Shown here in pieces: positions 44,718 through 53,112 of a stretch of DNA of 64,000 nucleotides. Source of the stretch: Flavobacterium sp. 1355 (GTDB lineage Bacteria; Bacteroidota; Bacteroidia; Flavobacteriales; Flavobacteriaceae); assembly GCF_017833415.1 (NCBI RefSeq), contig NZ_JAFICC010000020.1, positions 1 to 64,000 on the forward strand, written 5' to 3'. Position 1 is the stretch's first letter; the number at the start of each line of letters is the position of its first letter. A model generated the notes under the pieces. It was not told the DNA's origin and made no database searches. It saw only the letters and a program-made list of their open reading frames with translations. Both the position numbers and the translations under genes were made by a program.

Positions 44718-45320
44718 ATGAAAACTACAAAAAACACTAGTACATCTGATACGAAAACTAAAAGTACCAGAACCCAATCAAAACCGAGAGGAAGTGTAAA
44801 AGCAAAATCATCTGCGGCAGAAGGACTTAGAGAACTATTTGTAGAATCTTTAAAAGATATCTACTGGGCAGAGAAAGCGTTGACAAAAGCACTGCCAAAA
44901 ATGGCTGAAAATGCTACTTCTGAAGATCTTATAAATACAATTAACGATCACCTTAAGGTTACAGAAGAACAAGTAAGCAGATTAGAACAGGTTTTTGAGT
45001 TGATTGAAGAAAAAGCAACGGCAAAAAAGTGTGAAGCAATGGAAGGCTTGATTAAAGAAGGCGAAAGTATAATGGAAGAAACGCAGCAAGGTCCTGTACG
45101 TGATGCAGGAATTATTGGTGCATCGCAAAAAATTGAACATTATGAAATTGCTACTTATGGCACACTTGCCGCATTTGCTGAAACACTCGGTGAGAATGAA
45201 GCGCTGCAATTACTACAGCAAACTTTAAACGAAGAAAAAGAAGCAGATTCACTTTTAACTGAAGTTGCCTACAACAACATCAATTTTGAGGCTTCAGAAG
45301 AAGAGGAAGATGAAGAATAA
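44718..45320 (+). CDS. DUF892 (YciF-like) ferritin-fold protein, copy 2, with basic tail
   Basis: A 200-residue protein. The first ~35 residues are a Lys/Thr/Ser-rich low-complexity tail. The DUF892 bundle follows (LRELFVESLKDIYWAEKALT, then KIEHYEIATYGTLAAFAETL and EEKEADSLLTEVAYNN), and the end is strongly acidic. Basic tails in similar proteins may bind nucleic acid or membranes, which is inference. Copy 1 at 42059 lacks the tail. The gene has its own upstream gap and terminator, so regulation is separate. Confidence 0.87.
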   Translation: MKTTKNTSTSDTKTKSTRTQSKPRGSVKAKSSAAEGLRELFVESLKDIYWAEKALTKALPKMAENATSEDLINTINDHLKVTEEQVSRLEQVFELIEEKATAKKCEAMEGLIKEGESIMEETQQGPVRDAGIIGASQKIEHYEIATYGTLAAFAETLGENEALQLLQQTLNEEKEADSLLTEVAYNNINFEASEEEEDEE

Positions 45321-45352
45321 CATTTTCTTTTTAGAATTATTGTCATGTTTTT

Positions 45353-45387
45353 AAAACCTGTAATCTCATATTAAGATTACAGGTTTT
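45353..45387. terminator. Bidirectional terminator between DUF892 copy 2 and the CinA-like gene
   Basis: AAAACCTGTAATCT (45353-45366) is an exact 14-bp inverted match to AGATTACAGGTTTT (45374-45387), followed by T on the plus strand. It lies between converging genes and touches the CinA-like stop codon, so it probably ends both transcripts. Confidence 0.9.
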
Positions 45388-45873
45388 TTATTTCAGTTTG
45401 GCAATACTTTCTATTATGAGTTGCGCTGTTTTATCAATTGTTTGTAAAACAATTTCTTCGGGCGAACCTTTAAAGACTTCCCTGTGACTTATTTTATCAT
45501 TTGGAGTTATGATATGAATAAACATTGTGCCAACAGGTTTTTCTTCGGTTTCGCTGCCGCCCGGAGTTGTAAGCCCCGTAATGCCGACAGCAATTTTGGA
45601 ATTGAATATCTTTAATGTTTGCTGTGCCAATATTTTGGTCACATCGGCAGATTCGGGGGTACATTTTTCAATGATACTGTGCGGAACATTTAAAATCTGC
45701 TCCTTTACAAATATTTCATAACAAACAATTCCGCCACGCAATATATCTCCTGATTTTTCGGTCATAGAAAATTCAGCAGCCATTCTACCTGCGGTTGCGC
45801 TTTCTGCAAAAGCAATATTCCATTGTTTAGCAGCTATTGTTTTACTACATTTTGTAACAATTTCTGAGGGCAT
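45388..45873 (-). CDS. CinA C-terminal-type nicotinamide-nucleotide amidase
   Basis: A 161-residue protein of the PncC/CinA C-terminal family. Key features are FAESATAGRMAAEFS near the start, GGIVCYEIFVKEQIL, and VGITGLTTPGGSETEEKPVG. The family hydrolyses NMN to nicotinate mononucleotide and ammonia in pyridine-nucleotide recycling. The N-terminal molybdopterin-like half of full CinA is absent, which is normal for stand-alone PncC. It lies 34 bases after the SET-domain gene and may be the last gene of that operon. Confidence 0.88.
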   Translation of the reverse strand: MPSEIVTKCSKTIAAKQWNIAFAESATAGRMAAEFSMTEKSGDILRGGIVCYEIFVKEQILNVPHSIIEKCTPESADVTKILAQQTLKIFNSKIAVGITGLTTPGGSETEEKPVGTMFIHIITPNDKISHREVFKGSPEEIVLQTIDKTAQLIIESIAKLK

Positions 45874-45907
45874 AAAATAAACTTTTAGTTAAACTATTGA
45901 TCTAAAA

Positions 45908-46516
45908 CTAAGAGGCGCTTTTTACAGAATTATTGTGTTGATAATGACATTCAAGTATTGATCTCATTAAAGTAGGATGATAGACAGCATTTACAAACTC
46001 ATCCCATGTTTTTTCAGAAATAAGTGCTCTTAAGGATTGTGGGACTTTTAGAACTTCGGGAGCATTTTCTCTTATCAGCGCATCCCATTCTTCATAAAAA
46101 GTAAGAATGTCATCCGGATAAACAGTTTTCCTAATGGTATTCTCATCAATAACATGAAATGGTTTTTCAACATTCAGATAACCGTAATCGTCCGTAAGTT
46201 CTTCGCCGGGATGAATATCTCTTATGGCAATTTCAAAATCATAAGGCGTACTGAAACAACTTGGTTTAAAGCTATGATTTACAAATTTGCCGTTATCCCA
46301 GCACAAAACCATTTCGCCATTTTTATTGGTAAAAGAATAAGTGTCCAAATATTTTTTTATAGATGGATTCAGATTCTCGGCTCTCTCTCTACTGAAAACC
46401 TGATCGAGATCGTCCTGAACCCAGGTTATTGTTCCTCTTGGAATTAATTTTGTAGCTACAACGCCGTAACCTTTTTCTTTGCTTATAAAGCGTACTTCTG
46501 TATCTGGATGTATCAT
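45908..46516 (-). CDS. SET-domain protein (probable lysine methyltransferase)
   Basis: A 202-residue protein. SET landmarks are KGYGVVATKLIPRGTI near residue 15, the catalytic pocket segment GKFVNHSFKPSC, and IAIRDIHPGEELTDDYG, whose tyrosine is essential in the family. The enzymes transfer methyl groups from S-adenosylmethionine to lysine. Bacterial targets are mostly unknown; a partner in the same operon or a DNA-associated protein is possible. It lies one base from the cytidylyltransferase-like gene, so they are translationally linked. No signal peptide is present. Confidence 0.82.
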   Translation of the reverse strand: MIHPDTEVRFISKEKGYGVVATKLIPRGTITWVQDDLDQVFSRERAENLNPSIKKYLDTYSFTNKNGEMVLCWDNGKFVNHSFKPSCFSTPYDFEIAIRDIHPGEELTDDYGYLNVEKPFHVIDENTIRKTVYPDDILTFYEEWDALIRENAPEVLKVPQSLRALISEKTWDEFVNAVYHPTLMRSILECHYQHNNSVKSAS

Positions 46517-46517
46517 A

Positions 46518-46958
46518 TTAAACTAATTTTAAGCATTCACGTTCATAAACTTCTTTTCGTAGTCCGCTGCTGGAGAAACGGTGGTTGCGTTTGTTATAAA
46601 TGAGTTTTATGCCCATTTTTTCGCAATAGTCACGTCCGGTAAAATTGGTGTCTTTGTATTCTTCTCCAATAATTCGAACATCGATTGCAAATGACTGAAG
46701 AATGTCCTGAAGATCCTGCTCTGTAGCATACGGAATAATTTCATCTACAAACCTGCAGGCTTTGAGCTGTATATATCTTTCAACGACAGATTGTGTTGGT
46801 TTATTTTTTTCAGGTCTGTCAATTGTTGGGTCAGTCTGCAGCCCCACAATTAAATAATCACAATATAATTTTGCCTCTTCAAGCATCTTTACATGACCAG
46901 CATGCAATAAATCAAATGCACTAAATGTAATACCGGTTATTGTTTTCGTTAATTCCAT
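46518..46958 (-). CDS. Cytidylyltransferase-like protein (TagD/GCT type)
   Basis: A 146-residue nucleotidyltransferase. It starts with the fold's ITFSAFDLLHAGHVKML, including the HAGH variant of the HxGH motif; later features are IGEEYKDTNFTGRDY and the terminal HRFSSSGLRK with the SSxxR loop. Family members join CTP to glycerol-3-phosphate or related substrates to build surface polymers or lipids. The exact substrate is unknown. It is part of a compact minus-strand operon with sugar-mutase and glycosyltransferase genes. Confidence 0.86.
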   Translation of the reverse strand: MELTKTITGITFSAFDLLHAGHVKMLEEAKLYCDYLIVGLQTDPTIDRPEKNKPTQSVVERYIQLKACRFVDEIIPYATEQDLQDILQSFAIDVRIIGEEYKDTNFTGRDYCEKMGIKLIYNKRNHRFSSSGLRKEVYERECLKLV

Positions 46959-46982
46959 TTTACATATTTTTTTGATTAAACG

Positions 46983-48122
46983 TTATTTAAAAAAATCAAC
47001 AAATTGATTAAAAAAGTTTTTCCTGAAATTGGGCTGCGCATGCACCAAAGCATCAATATAAGGCTGATGCGGAATCCGGTTGCTGTTTTCATCAAGATCC
47101 CAGATCCCACATTCACAGTATTTTGTCAGATCATCCCAATCTGGCCTGTCTGTTACAGGATAAATACAGATTCCTCTTAAATCAACCCCGTTTTTTTGGG
47201 CTAATAAACATTCAGAAGTAACTTCATTCAGCCACTCAATACGTCCGGATCCAAAATGTCCTGTTTCTGAAATAAATACAGGTTTTTGATAGCGTTTATA
47301 GACTTCCTGCAATAGTTCTGAGAATGGAATCCTGGATTGCTGCTTATCTGGCCAGTCGAGCGGTTTTCCGCTTATTTCCCATTGGCAGTTCCAATAATAA
47401 TTAAATCCCAGAATTTCCAGAAGCTCTTCAGAACCACCAAGTTCGGGACACATTCTTCCGGCAATAATATCCATTGCCTGATATTGATTTTCGTTTAAGG
47501 CAATGGCTTCATTTACAGTTTCCGGACCCGAAGGATGAACTCTCACCAAAGGTTCGACTATAATAACATGGCTTTCAGGATCGATTTTTTTTATTTTTTT
47601 TATACCTAAGATCGCAGCCTTGCACAAATGATACTTAATATCCCAGCCACTGTTTACTGCAAAAGGAACCGTGCCCCTTACATCGCCGGAATGCCAGGAT
47701 AAAAAACTAATTTCGTTGATGGGAACAACAAACAAATCCTGTTTTGAATGTTCTTTATAAAACAAGGTAAAAGCTTCGCATAATTTTTCAAAGCGATTGC
47801 AAAAATGTGGATGCGTAGGGTAAATTCCGTCTGGATAGCCAAAATGAATCAAATCCCAAATTTGCTGAATTCCAAACTTTTCTGCAGCCTGCATTCGGTT
47901 GAGAACACCAGAAAAGTCAAAAACTCCGGGAGATTTTTCTACAGCACTCCAGCAAATACCTTCACGAACGGTTTTGATACCAATCGCAGACAAAGCTTCA
48001 TAATCCTCAGAAAAACGAATATCATGCTGTGTTTCTTTCAAAAGGTTAATTCTTTCGCCAGAGCGGTTAATATGATCCGCACATTCGTAACCTCCCATAA
48101 AAAAAGTAGTAAAAAGATCCAT
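46983..48122 (-). CDS. GH1-like (clan GH-A) glycosidase-fold protein
   Basis: A 379-residue protein with a TIM-barrel pattern. GIKTVREGICWSAVEKSPG and WDLIHFGYPDGIYPTHP are typical of GH1-related beta-glucosidases. VPINEISF is at the acid/base position and VFISETGHFG at the nucleophile position, so both catalytic glutamates appear present. There is no signal peptide, suggesting a cytoplasmic enzyme. It abuts the UDP-galactopyranose mutase gene with no gap. A hydrolase in a biosynthetic operon suggests a transglycosylase or regulatory role, but that is speculative. Confidence 0.78.
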   Translation of the reverse strand: MDLFTTFFMGGYECADHINRSGERINLLKETQHDIRFSEDYEALSAIGIKTVREGICWSAVEKSPGVFDFSGVLNRMQAAEKFGIQQIWDLIHFGYPDGIYPTHPHFCNRFEKLCEAFTLFYKEHSKQDLFVVPINEISFLSWHSGDVRGTVPFAVNSGWDIKYHLCKAAILGIKKIKKIDPESHVIIVEPLVRVHPSGPETVNEAIALNENQYQAMDIIAGRMCPELGGSEELLEILGFNYYWNCQWEISGKPLDWPDKQQSRIPFSELLQEVYKRYQKPVFISETGHFGSGRIEWLNEVTSECLLAQKNGVDLRGICIYPVTDRPDWDDLTKYCECGIWDLDENSNRIPHQPYIDALVHAQPNFRKNFFNQFVDFFK

Positions 48123-49256
48123 CTAAACAGCTGTTTTATAAATAATTTTATTTTCTAATTTATTAAAAAGATCCAGTGCATTTTTAAAAGCCTGATCCAT
48201 ATTAAAATACTTATAGTTGGCCAGTCTTCCTACAAAATGAACATCCACGAGTTTGTCGGCCTCTTCTTTATAGCGTGCATAAATTTCCTGATTGCGTGGG
48301 TTTGGAACCGGATAATATGGCTCTCCTTCGTCTACGGTAAATTCTTTTACTACAGTAGTTTTATCTGATTTTTGATTTCCAAAATGTTTGTATTCTATAA
48401 TTCTGGTAAAATCAACTTCCGTTCCCGGATAATTTACTACAGAGTTTTCCTGAAAAAATTCGGCATCGATTGTTTCACTTACAAAGTTGATCGAACGATA
48501 TTCGAGTTTTTCAAGAAGACTGTGTTTAAACTCAAAAAAGCGGTCTACAGGTCCGGTATAAAACAATTTTTCGTAGTTAGTATACTTATCTTTTACATCA
48601 AAATAATCCGTTTCCAGTAAAACTTCGATATTTGGATGATCCAGAATTTTTTCAAATAATTGTGTATAACCACCTTTTGGCAATGCCTGATACGTATCAG
48701 AAAAGTAACGATCATCATCATTAGTTCTAACCGGAATTCGTTCTAAAACCGAGGCATCAAGTTCGGCAGGATATTTATCCCATTGTTTTTTTGTATAATG
48801 TTTAAACATTTTTTCGTACAAAAAAGGGCCCACACGACTCAAAACAGCTTCTTCACCATTTGAAGGTGTGGCAATTGGTGAACGGTGTTCTTCAAGCCAG
48901 GTTTTCATTTCTTCTTCGTTGGAAATCTGAGTGCCAAATAACTTATTTACAGTTGTAATATTTACAGGAATCGGCACTGTTTTATCATCAACTCGGGCAA
49001 TAACTTTATGCTCCCACGGATACCAGTCAGAAAATTGGTTGACATATTTCCAGACCTCTTCTTCGTTGGTATGAAATATATGCGCCCCATATTTAGAGAC
49101 TAAAATGCCGTTTTCATCAATATAATCATAACAGTTTCCTGCAATATGATTGCGTTTCTCAATAATTAAAACTTTTTTTCCAATAGAGGCGTACCGTTCT
49201 GCAAGTACAGCACCAGAGATTCCGGCACCGATAATTAAAATGTCTATTTGTTTCAT
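48123..49256 (-). CDS. glf: UDP-galactopyranose mutase
   Basis: A 377-residue flavoprotein. It opens with the FAD-binding DILIIGAGISGAVLAERYA, and LIIEKRNHIAGNCYDY and GAHIFHTNEEEVW are highly typical. It converts UDP-galactopyranose to UDP-galactofuranose, the donor for Galf in surface glycans. It overlaps the glycosyltransferase gene by 4 bases and abuts the GH1-like gene, showing a tightly coupled operon. The product is expected to feed the neighbouring glycosyltransferase. Confidence 0.95.
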   Translation of the reverse strand: MKQIDILIIGAGISGAVLAERYASIGKKVLIIEKRNHIAGNCYDYIDENGILVSKYGAHIFHTNEEEVWKYVNQFSDWYPWEHKVIARVDDKTVPIPVNITTVNKLFGTQISNEEEMKTWLEEHRSPIATPSNGEEAVLSRVGPFLYEKMFKHYTKKQWDKYPAELDASVLERIPVRTNDDDRYFSDTYQALPKGGYTQLFEKILDHPNIEVLLETDYFDVKDKYTNYEKLFYTGPVDRFFEFKHSLLEKLEYRSINFVSETIDAEFFQENSVVNYPGTEVDFTRIIEYKHFGNQKSDKTTVVKEFTVDEGEPYYPVPNPRNQEIYARYKEEADKLVDVHFVGRLANYKYFNMDQAFKNALDLFNKLENKIIYKTAV

Positions 49257-50392
49257 TTTGCAAATTTTTTAATGATTGATTCCATTTTATCAGCGGTTGA
49301 ATCCCAGGAGGTTTTCTCCAGGATATTTTTGTATTCCATTTGAATTTGAGTATGATCTTTTGTAAGCAGGGTTTCTATAGCATCACAAAATTCACCCTCG
49401 TTTTCTATTAAGGTAACACTCTCACTATAGTCGCGTACTACATCTGTAATTTTGGTAGAAATGATGGGTTTTCCCGCTGCCATATATTCTAAAGTCTTGG
49501 TCGGACTTATGTATTTTGTAGCATCATTTAAGGCAAACGGCATCATGGCAATGTCAAAAGCTTTTAAATAAGTAGGAAGTTCATCATAGGATTTCATTCC
49601 TAAATAATTAATATTAGTTTCTTTTGGAAGGTCAGCATTTTCAATTTTAGCCAAAGGGCCAATCATTACAAAAGAAACATTTGGCAGTTTTTTGGCACAG
49701 TTGCGAAGTAGATCTAAATCAATACGTTCATCAATTACACCGTAATAGCCCACAATTGGTTTTGGTATATTGGTAATGTCCTCTGCTATAGTAATTTCTT
49801 TTAAGGCTTGCGCAAAATGTTCCTGATCAACAGAACTTGGAAAACAATATACATTTGAGTGAAGTTGTTTTTTAGCTTCATACAATGATTTTCCGCCAGT
49901 AAAGACAATTTCAGCATGGGCCATAAGATATTTTTCCTGATTAATAAGATGGACAGGAGCACCTTTAAATAAAGAAAGTTCATCCATACAATCATATACT
50001 ACAGTTTCAAAATTGATTTGTTCCAACAAAGGAGCAAATGAAGCGGAGTAAAACCATCCAATAGGAATCGTTTTGTTTTTTATGTAAGCAGGCAAAATAT
50101 CTATTATTGATTCTATATCTTTTACAAACGGTTGTAAAACATGTAGTTGCTCACTAATAACTAGTAGATTTCCAGGCAGGTTTTCATCCTGATTGGCAGG
50201 AATTGGCTCTTCAATAAATAAAACTTTCATTTTAGATGCCAATCTGCTAATAATATGCTGTGGGCGTTGGTACACAAACTGCCATCTTAGATGACAAAAC
50301 ACAATCATATCATAATACTGTTGTCCGCAGTTATTAATCAAATCTGTTTTTGCAGTAGTGTTTTTTTTAGTATTCTTTAAATTGTTTATCAT
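49253..50392 (-). CDS. Glycosyltransferase (GT-B fold, family 1/4 type)
   Basis: A 379-residue protein. The region YDMIVFCHLRWQFVYQRPQH near residue 27 and the C-terminal KYISPTKTLEYMAAGKPIIS, which includes the nucleotide-sugar-binding glutamate, indicate a GT-B enzyme. It probably uses UDP-Galf or a related sugar made by the mutase gene that overlaps it by 4 bases. The first ~25 residues are polar and may be a loose extension. It is the first gene of the minus-strand operon; the 283-base gap upstream should hold the promoter, with no other gene seen in it. Confidence 0.88.
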   Translation of the reverse strand: MINNLKNTKKNTTAKTDLINNCGQQYYDMIVFCHLRWQFVYQRPQHIISRLASKMKVLFIEEPIPANQDENLPGNLLVISEQLHVLQPFVKDIESIIDILPAYIKNKTIPIGWFYSASFAPLLEQINFETVVYDCMDELSLFKGAPVHLINQEKYLMAHAEIVFTGGKSLYEAKKQLHSNVYCFPSSVDQEHFAQALKEITIAEDITNIPKPIVGYYGVIDERIDLDLLRNCAKKLPNVSFVMIGPLAKIENADLPKETNINYLGMKSYDELPTYLKAFDIAMMPFALNDATKYISPTKTLEYMAAGKPIISTKITDVVRDYSESVTLIENEGEFCDAIETLLTKDHTQIQMEYKNILEKTSWDSTADKMESIIKKFAK

Positions 50393-50675
50393 GATTTATA
50401 AGTGATTAAGTATTTATTTGTAAAGAATTATATAAAGATTACTCCTCTTTTTATGTGTAAATGTATTTTGAGTATTGGTTATTTTCTTACAAAAAAAATC
50501 ACTTTGCTTACATAATTTACAGGTATTTTACATGAAGTTGATGCGAATAAAGTTTTTGATAATAATTTTTAAGTTAAAATTGATATGCAATAGACTAAAT
50601 GTTTTCGGAGGCTTTTACAATGTCAATGATTAGATGCTCCAATTGAAGTATTAGGAACATAGCTAAATATGGATA

Positions 50676-51395
50676 TCACGCTTTTTCCTTTCCCCATAAA
50701 ATTACATCCAGCTTTTCAGCATATTGAATTTTATCAGGAAAAGTACTTATACTGTATTGTCCTGCATTGTATGAGATATCATTTATGGTGGCACTTAAAT
50801 CTTGAAGTTGCCATTCTTTGTGGTGAATATCAAATCTGCAGATTTCATTACCACATGTCTCATATAAACAATGTCTTTCGGTCAGCCAGAAATCTAAAGG
50901 CGTTTTTTCTTTTAATGGCCGTATTTTTCCAATTGTAATATCAAGCCGCTGGTTTAGAGCTTTGTTTTGGGAAACCATTTTTTTTGGAGTCCGTGTTATT
51001 TTAGATTTTTTATACGGTAGCCCAAGAAAAACCCGTGTGAGTAAAACTTCAATTAATTTATCTGTTTCGATTGAAAACATATAAATTCCAGGCTTTCCGT
51101 CTTTGATTACATATGTTCGTAGATTTATCTCGTGAAAGTTGGAAATATACCAAAGAGGGGGTGTATTTTTTAATCTCATATTTCTCACTTCAAAAGCAAC
51201 AAGAGAAACCCAAGCCATATTATTGAAAGTATCCAATTCAATTCCTTTTGGTATATGTTCTTGTAAAAAATAGGCAGGAACTTCCCAATGACAGAAAATA
51301 GTATGGTGCCATTGCTGAAAATATTTCCATTTTTTCTCAGGAAGCGGGTACTCTCTGTTGCCTGTACTTGCTAATATTTCGTTTGTATTACTCAT
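50676..51395 (-). CDS. DUF2071-family protein
   Basis: A 239-residue protein with features of DUF2071: WHHTIFCHWEVPAYFLQEHI at the start, MAWVSLVAFEVRNMRL, and a central YISNFHEINLRTYV with RVFLGLPYKKSK. The family is related to acetoacetate decarboxylase-like folds and has no established activity. It lies 5 bases downstream of the SDR gene, so the two form an operon. No signal peptide or membrane segment is evident. Confidence 0.83.
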   Translation of the reverse strand: MSNTNEILASTGNREYPLPEKKWKYFQQWHHTIFCHWEVPAYFLQEHIPKGIELDTFNNMAWVSLVAFEVRNMRLKNTPPLWYISNFHEINLRTYVIKDGKPGIYMFSIETDKLIEVLLTRVFLGLPYKKSKITRTPKKMVSQNKALNQRLDITIGKIRPLKEKTPLDFWLTERHCLYETCGNEICRFDIHHKEWQLQDLSATINDISYNAGQYSISTFPDKIQYAEKLDVILWGKEKA

Positions 51396-51400
51396 ACCGT

Positions 51401-52156
51401 TTAAATAACTTGTAAGTGAGGTCTAACCTGAAGGCTCACAACATCGGCACGTTTCGGCTGTGAAAGACAAAATAAAACGCTCATGGCGATATCCTCAGCT
51501 TCAAGCATTTCCATTTTTTTAACTTGCTCGCGCTGTTCTTCTTTTGGTGCAGGCTGCATATCACTCGTCACAGCGCCGGGTTCGATAAGAGAGACTTTTA
51601 TTCCAAGTTCGTTTACTTCTTTTCGCAGTGCAGCACTGAATCCTCTTATGGCAGATTTTGTTGCCACATAAACAGTTCCTGTTTCTTCGTGTGTTTCTGC
51701 GCTCATAGAACCAATGTTTACGATATGGCCTTCATGCTGGGTTTCCATTCTTGACACAGCTTCTTTAGTAAAGGATATATATCCAAGGATGTTGGTTTCA
51801 AGAATATATTTAATATTTTCATACTCTTCCTCCACGATTCCGTCCGCAGGTAAGGCTGCATTATTAATCAGAATATCAATTCCTCCAAGAGTATTGTCAA
51901 TTTCCTGCCAGATAAGTTCAATATCTTCTTTTCGTGTAATATCAGCTGTAATGCCATACACTTTGCCTTGTGCCTGAGCGTTAATTGAATCAATTGCCTG
52001 ATCGAAGTCGTCTTTGTCCCGTCCAAAAATAAAGATATGGCCTCCAAGTGAAGCCAGGAGTTCTGCAGTTGCTTTTCCGATTCCTGTTGTACCGCCCGTA
52101 ATAACAATACGTTTACGGTCTATATTTTGTCCAAAATAGTTTGATAAGTTTTCCAT
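51401..52156 (-). CDS. SDR-family oxidoreductase
   Basis: A 251-residue classical short-chain dehydrogenase. The cofactor motif is TGGTTGIG near residue 20, NNAA is at ~93, the catalytic Ser is in VNIGSMSAE, and the YVATK motif supplies Tyr and Lys. The NAD(P) choice cannot be set firmly from sequence. It is the first gene of a two-gene unit with DUF2071. It is clearly different from the other SDR at 14021. Confidence 0.88.
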   Translation of the reverse strand: MENLSNYFGQNIDRKRIVITGGTTGIGKATAELLASLGGHIFIFGRDKDDFDQAIDSINAQAQGKVYGITADITRKEDIELIWQEIDNTLGGIDILINNAALPADGIVEEEYENIKYILETNILGYISFTKEAVSRMETQHEGHIVNIGSMSAETHEETGTVYVATKSAIRGFSAALRKEVNELGIKVSLIEPGAVTSDMQPAPKEEQREQVKKMEMLEAEDIAMSVLFCLSQPKRADVVSLQVRPHLQVI

Positions 52157-52282
52157 ATAACTTTAGGGTTTTTATAATTGCCGTTTTTGATTAATTCTTT
52201 ATTAAAGTCAAATTTCTATTTTTAAAAAAAATCTATTTTATATAATACCGTATAAAACTTACAAAAATCTAAGATGTGCCTT

Positions 52283-52344
52283 AGAGTGTTTTATTTCAAT
52301 TTTACTCTATAGGTTGAATTATATGTGAATTATATAAACACTCT
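52283..52344. repeat. Inverted repeat upstream of the DUF421 pair
   Basis: AGAGTGTTT (52283-52291) is an exact inverted match to AAACACTCT (52336-52344), with 44 bases between, starting ~130 bases before the first DUF421 gene. It could be two half-sites for a regulator or a large loop in a leader. Nothing else is seen in the 260-base gap. Confidence 0.3.
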
Positions 52345-52416
52345 TTACAATGATATAAACAGAATTTTAAAAAAGAAGGCACTTTTATAATCCTAATTAC
52401 AATTAAATCGGCTGTT

Positions 52417-53112
52417 ATGGATAAGGATGATGTAAAGATTACTGACTGGTATCGAATTTTATTTGGAGAAGCACCACCTGAAATTATTGTGGAAGTAACC
52501 ATTCGCAGTATCATTTTATATATGGCATTGGTATTTGTAGTACGATTATTGGGAAAACGCACGAACTCCATATTAACCATTACTGAAAGGGCTGTATTTA
52601 TCACACTCGGAGCTATTGTCGCAATGCCCATGCATGGGCCAGCTCATGGAATTGTTATTGGCGTGATCGTTTTACTGACAATTTTGGTGTTGCAGCGCAG
52701 TCTTACCCGAAGTTTTTTTATCAGTAGAAGCTGGGAAAAACTGATGCAGGGTCAGGTAGCTATTCTTATTAAAGATTCAGTTATTGATATTGAACAGTTA
52801 GAAAAGCATTTTATTTCGAGACAGCAGTTATTTGAGCTTTTGCGCGAAAAGGAAATAAGACATTTGGGGCAGGTTAAAAGAGCTTATATTGAAGCCTCGG
52901 GAACAATGAGTCTTTACAAATATAAAGAGCCAAAGCCCGGGTTATCTATACTTCCGGTAAAAGATATTGACGCAATTATTGTAAAAGATGAAAAACACAA
53001 CGCCTGTTCCTGGTGCGGAACTGTTGTGGATAAGAGTTATGTGTCGCAATGCTTTAATTGCGGACATAATCACTGGGTTGAACCTTCAAAAGAATTTTTA
53101 AAAGATGGATAA
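52417..53112 (+). CDS. DUF421 (YetF-like) membrane protein with C-terminal zinc ribbon, copy 1
   Basis: A 231-residue protein. Two or three membrane segments lie in the first ~90 residues (SIILYMALVFVVRLLGKR, then VFITLGAIVAM), followed by the cytoplasmic DUF421 beta-domain (GQVAILIKDSVID and LFELLREKEIRHLGQVKRAY). The final ~40 residues contain CSWCG and CFNCG, four cysteines spaced C-x2-C-x11-C-x2-C as in zinc ribbons. Ordinary DUF421 proteins usually lack this end. Function is unknown; stress-linked membrane roles have been suggested for the family. It overlaps the next DUF421 gene by 8 bases. Confidence 0.85.
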   Translation: MDKDDVKITDWYRILFGEAPPEIIVEVTIRSIILYMALVFVVRLLGKRTNSILTITERAVFITLGAIVAMPMHGPAHGIVIGVIVLLTILVLQRSLTRSFFISRSWEKLMQGQVAILIKDSVIDIEQLEKHFISRQQLFELLREKEIRHLGQVKRAYIEASGTMSLYKYKEPKPGLSILPVKDIDAIIVKDEKHNACSWCGTVVDKSYVSQCFNCGHNHWVEPSKEFLKDG

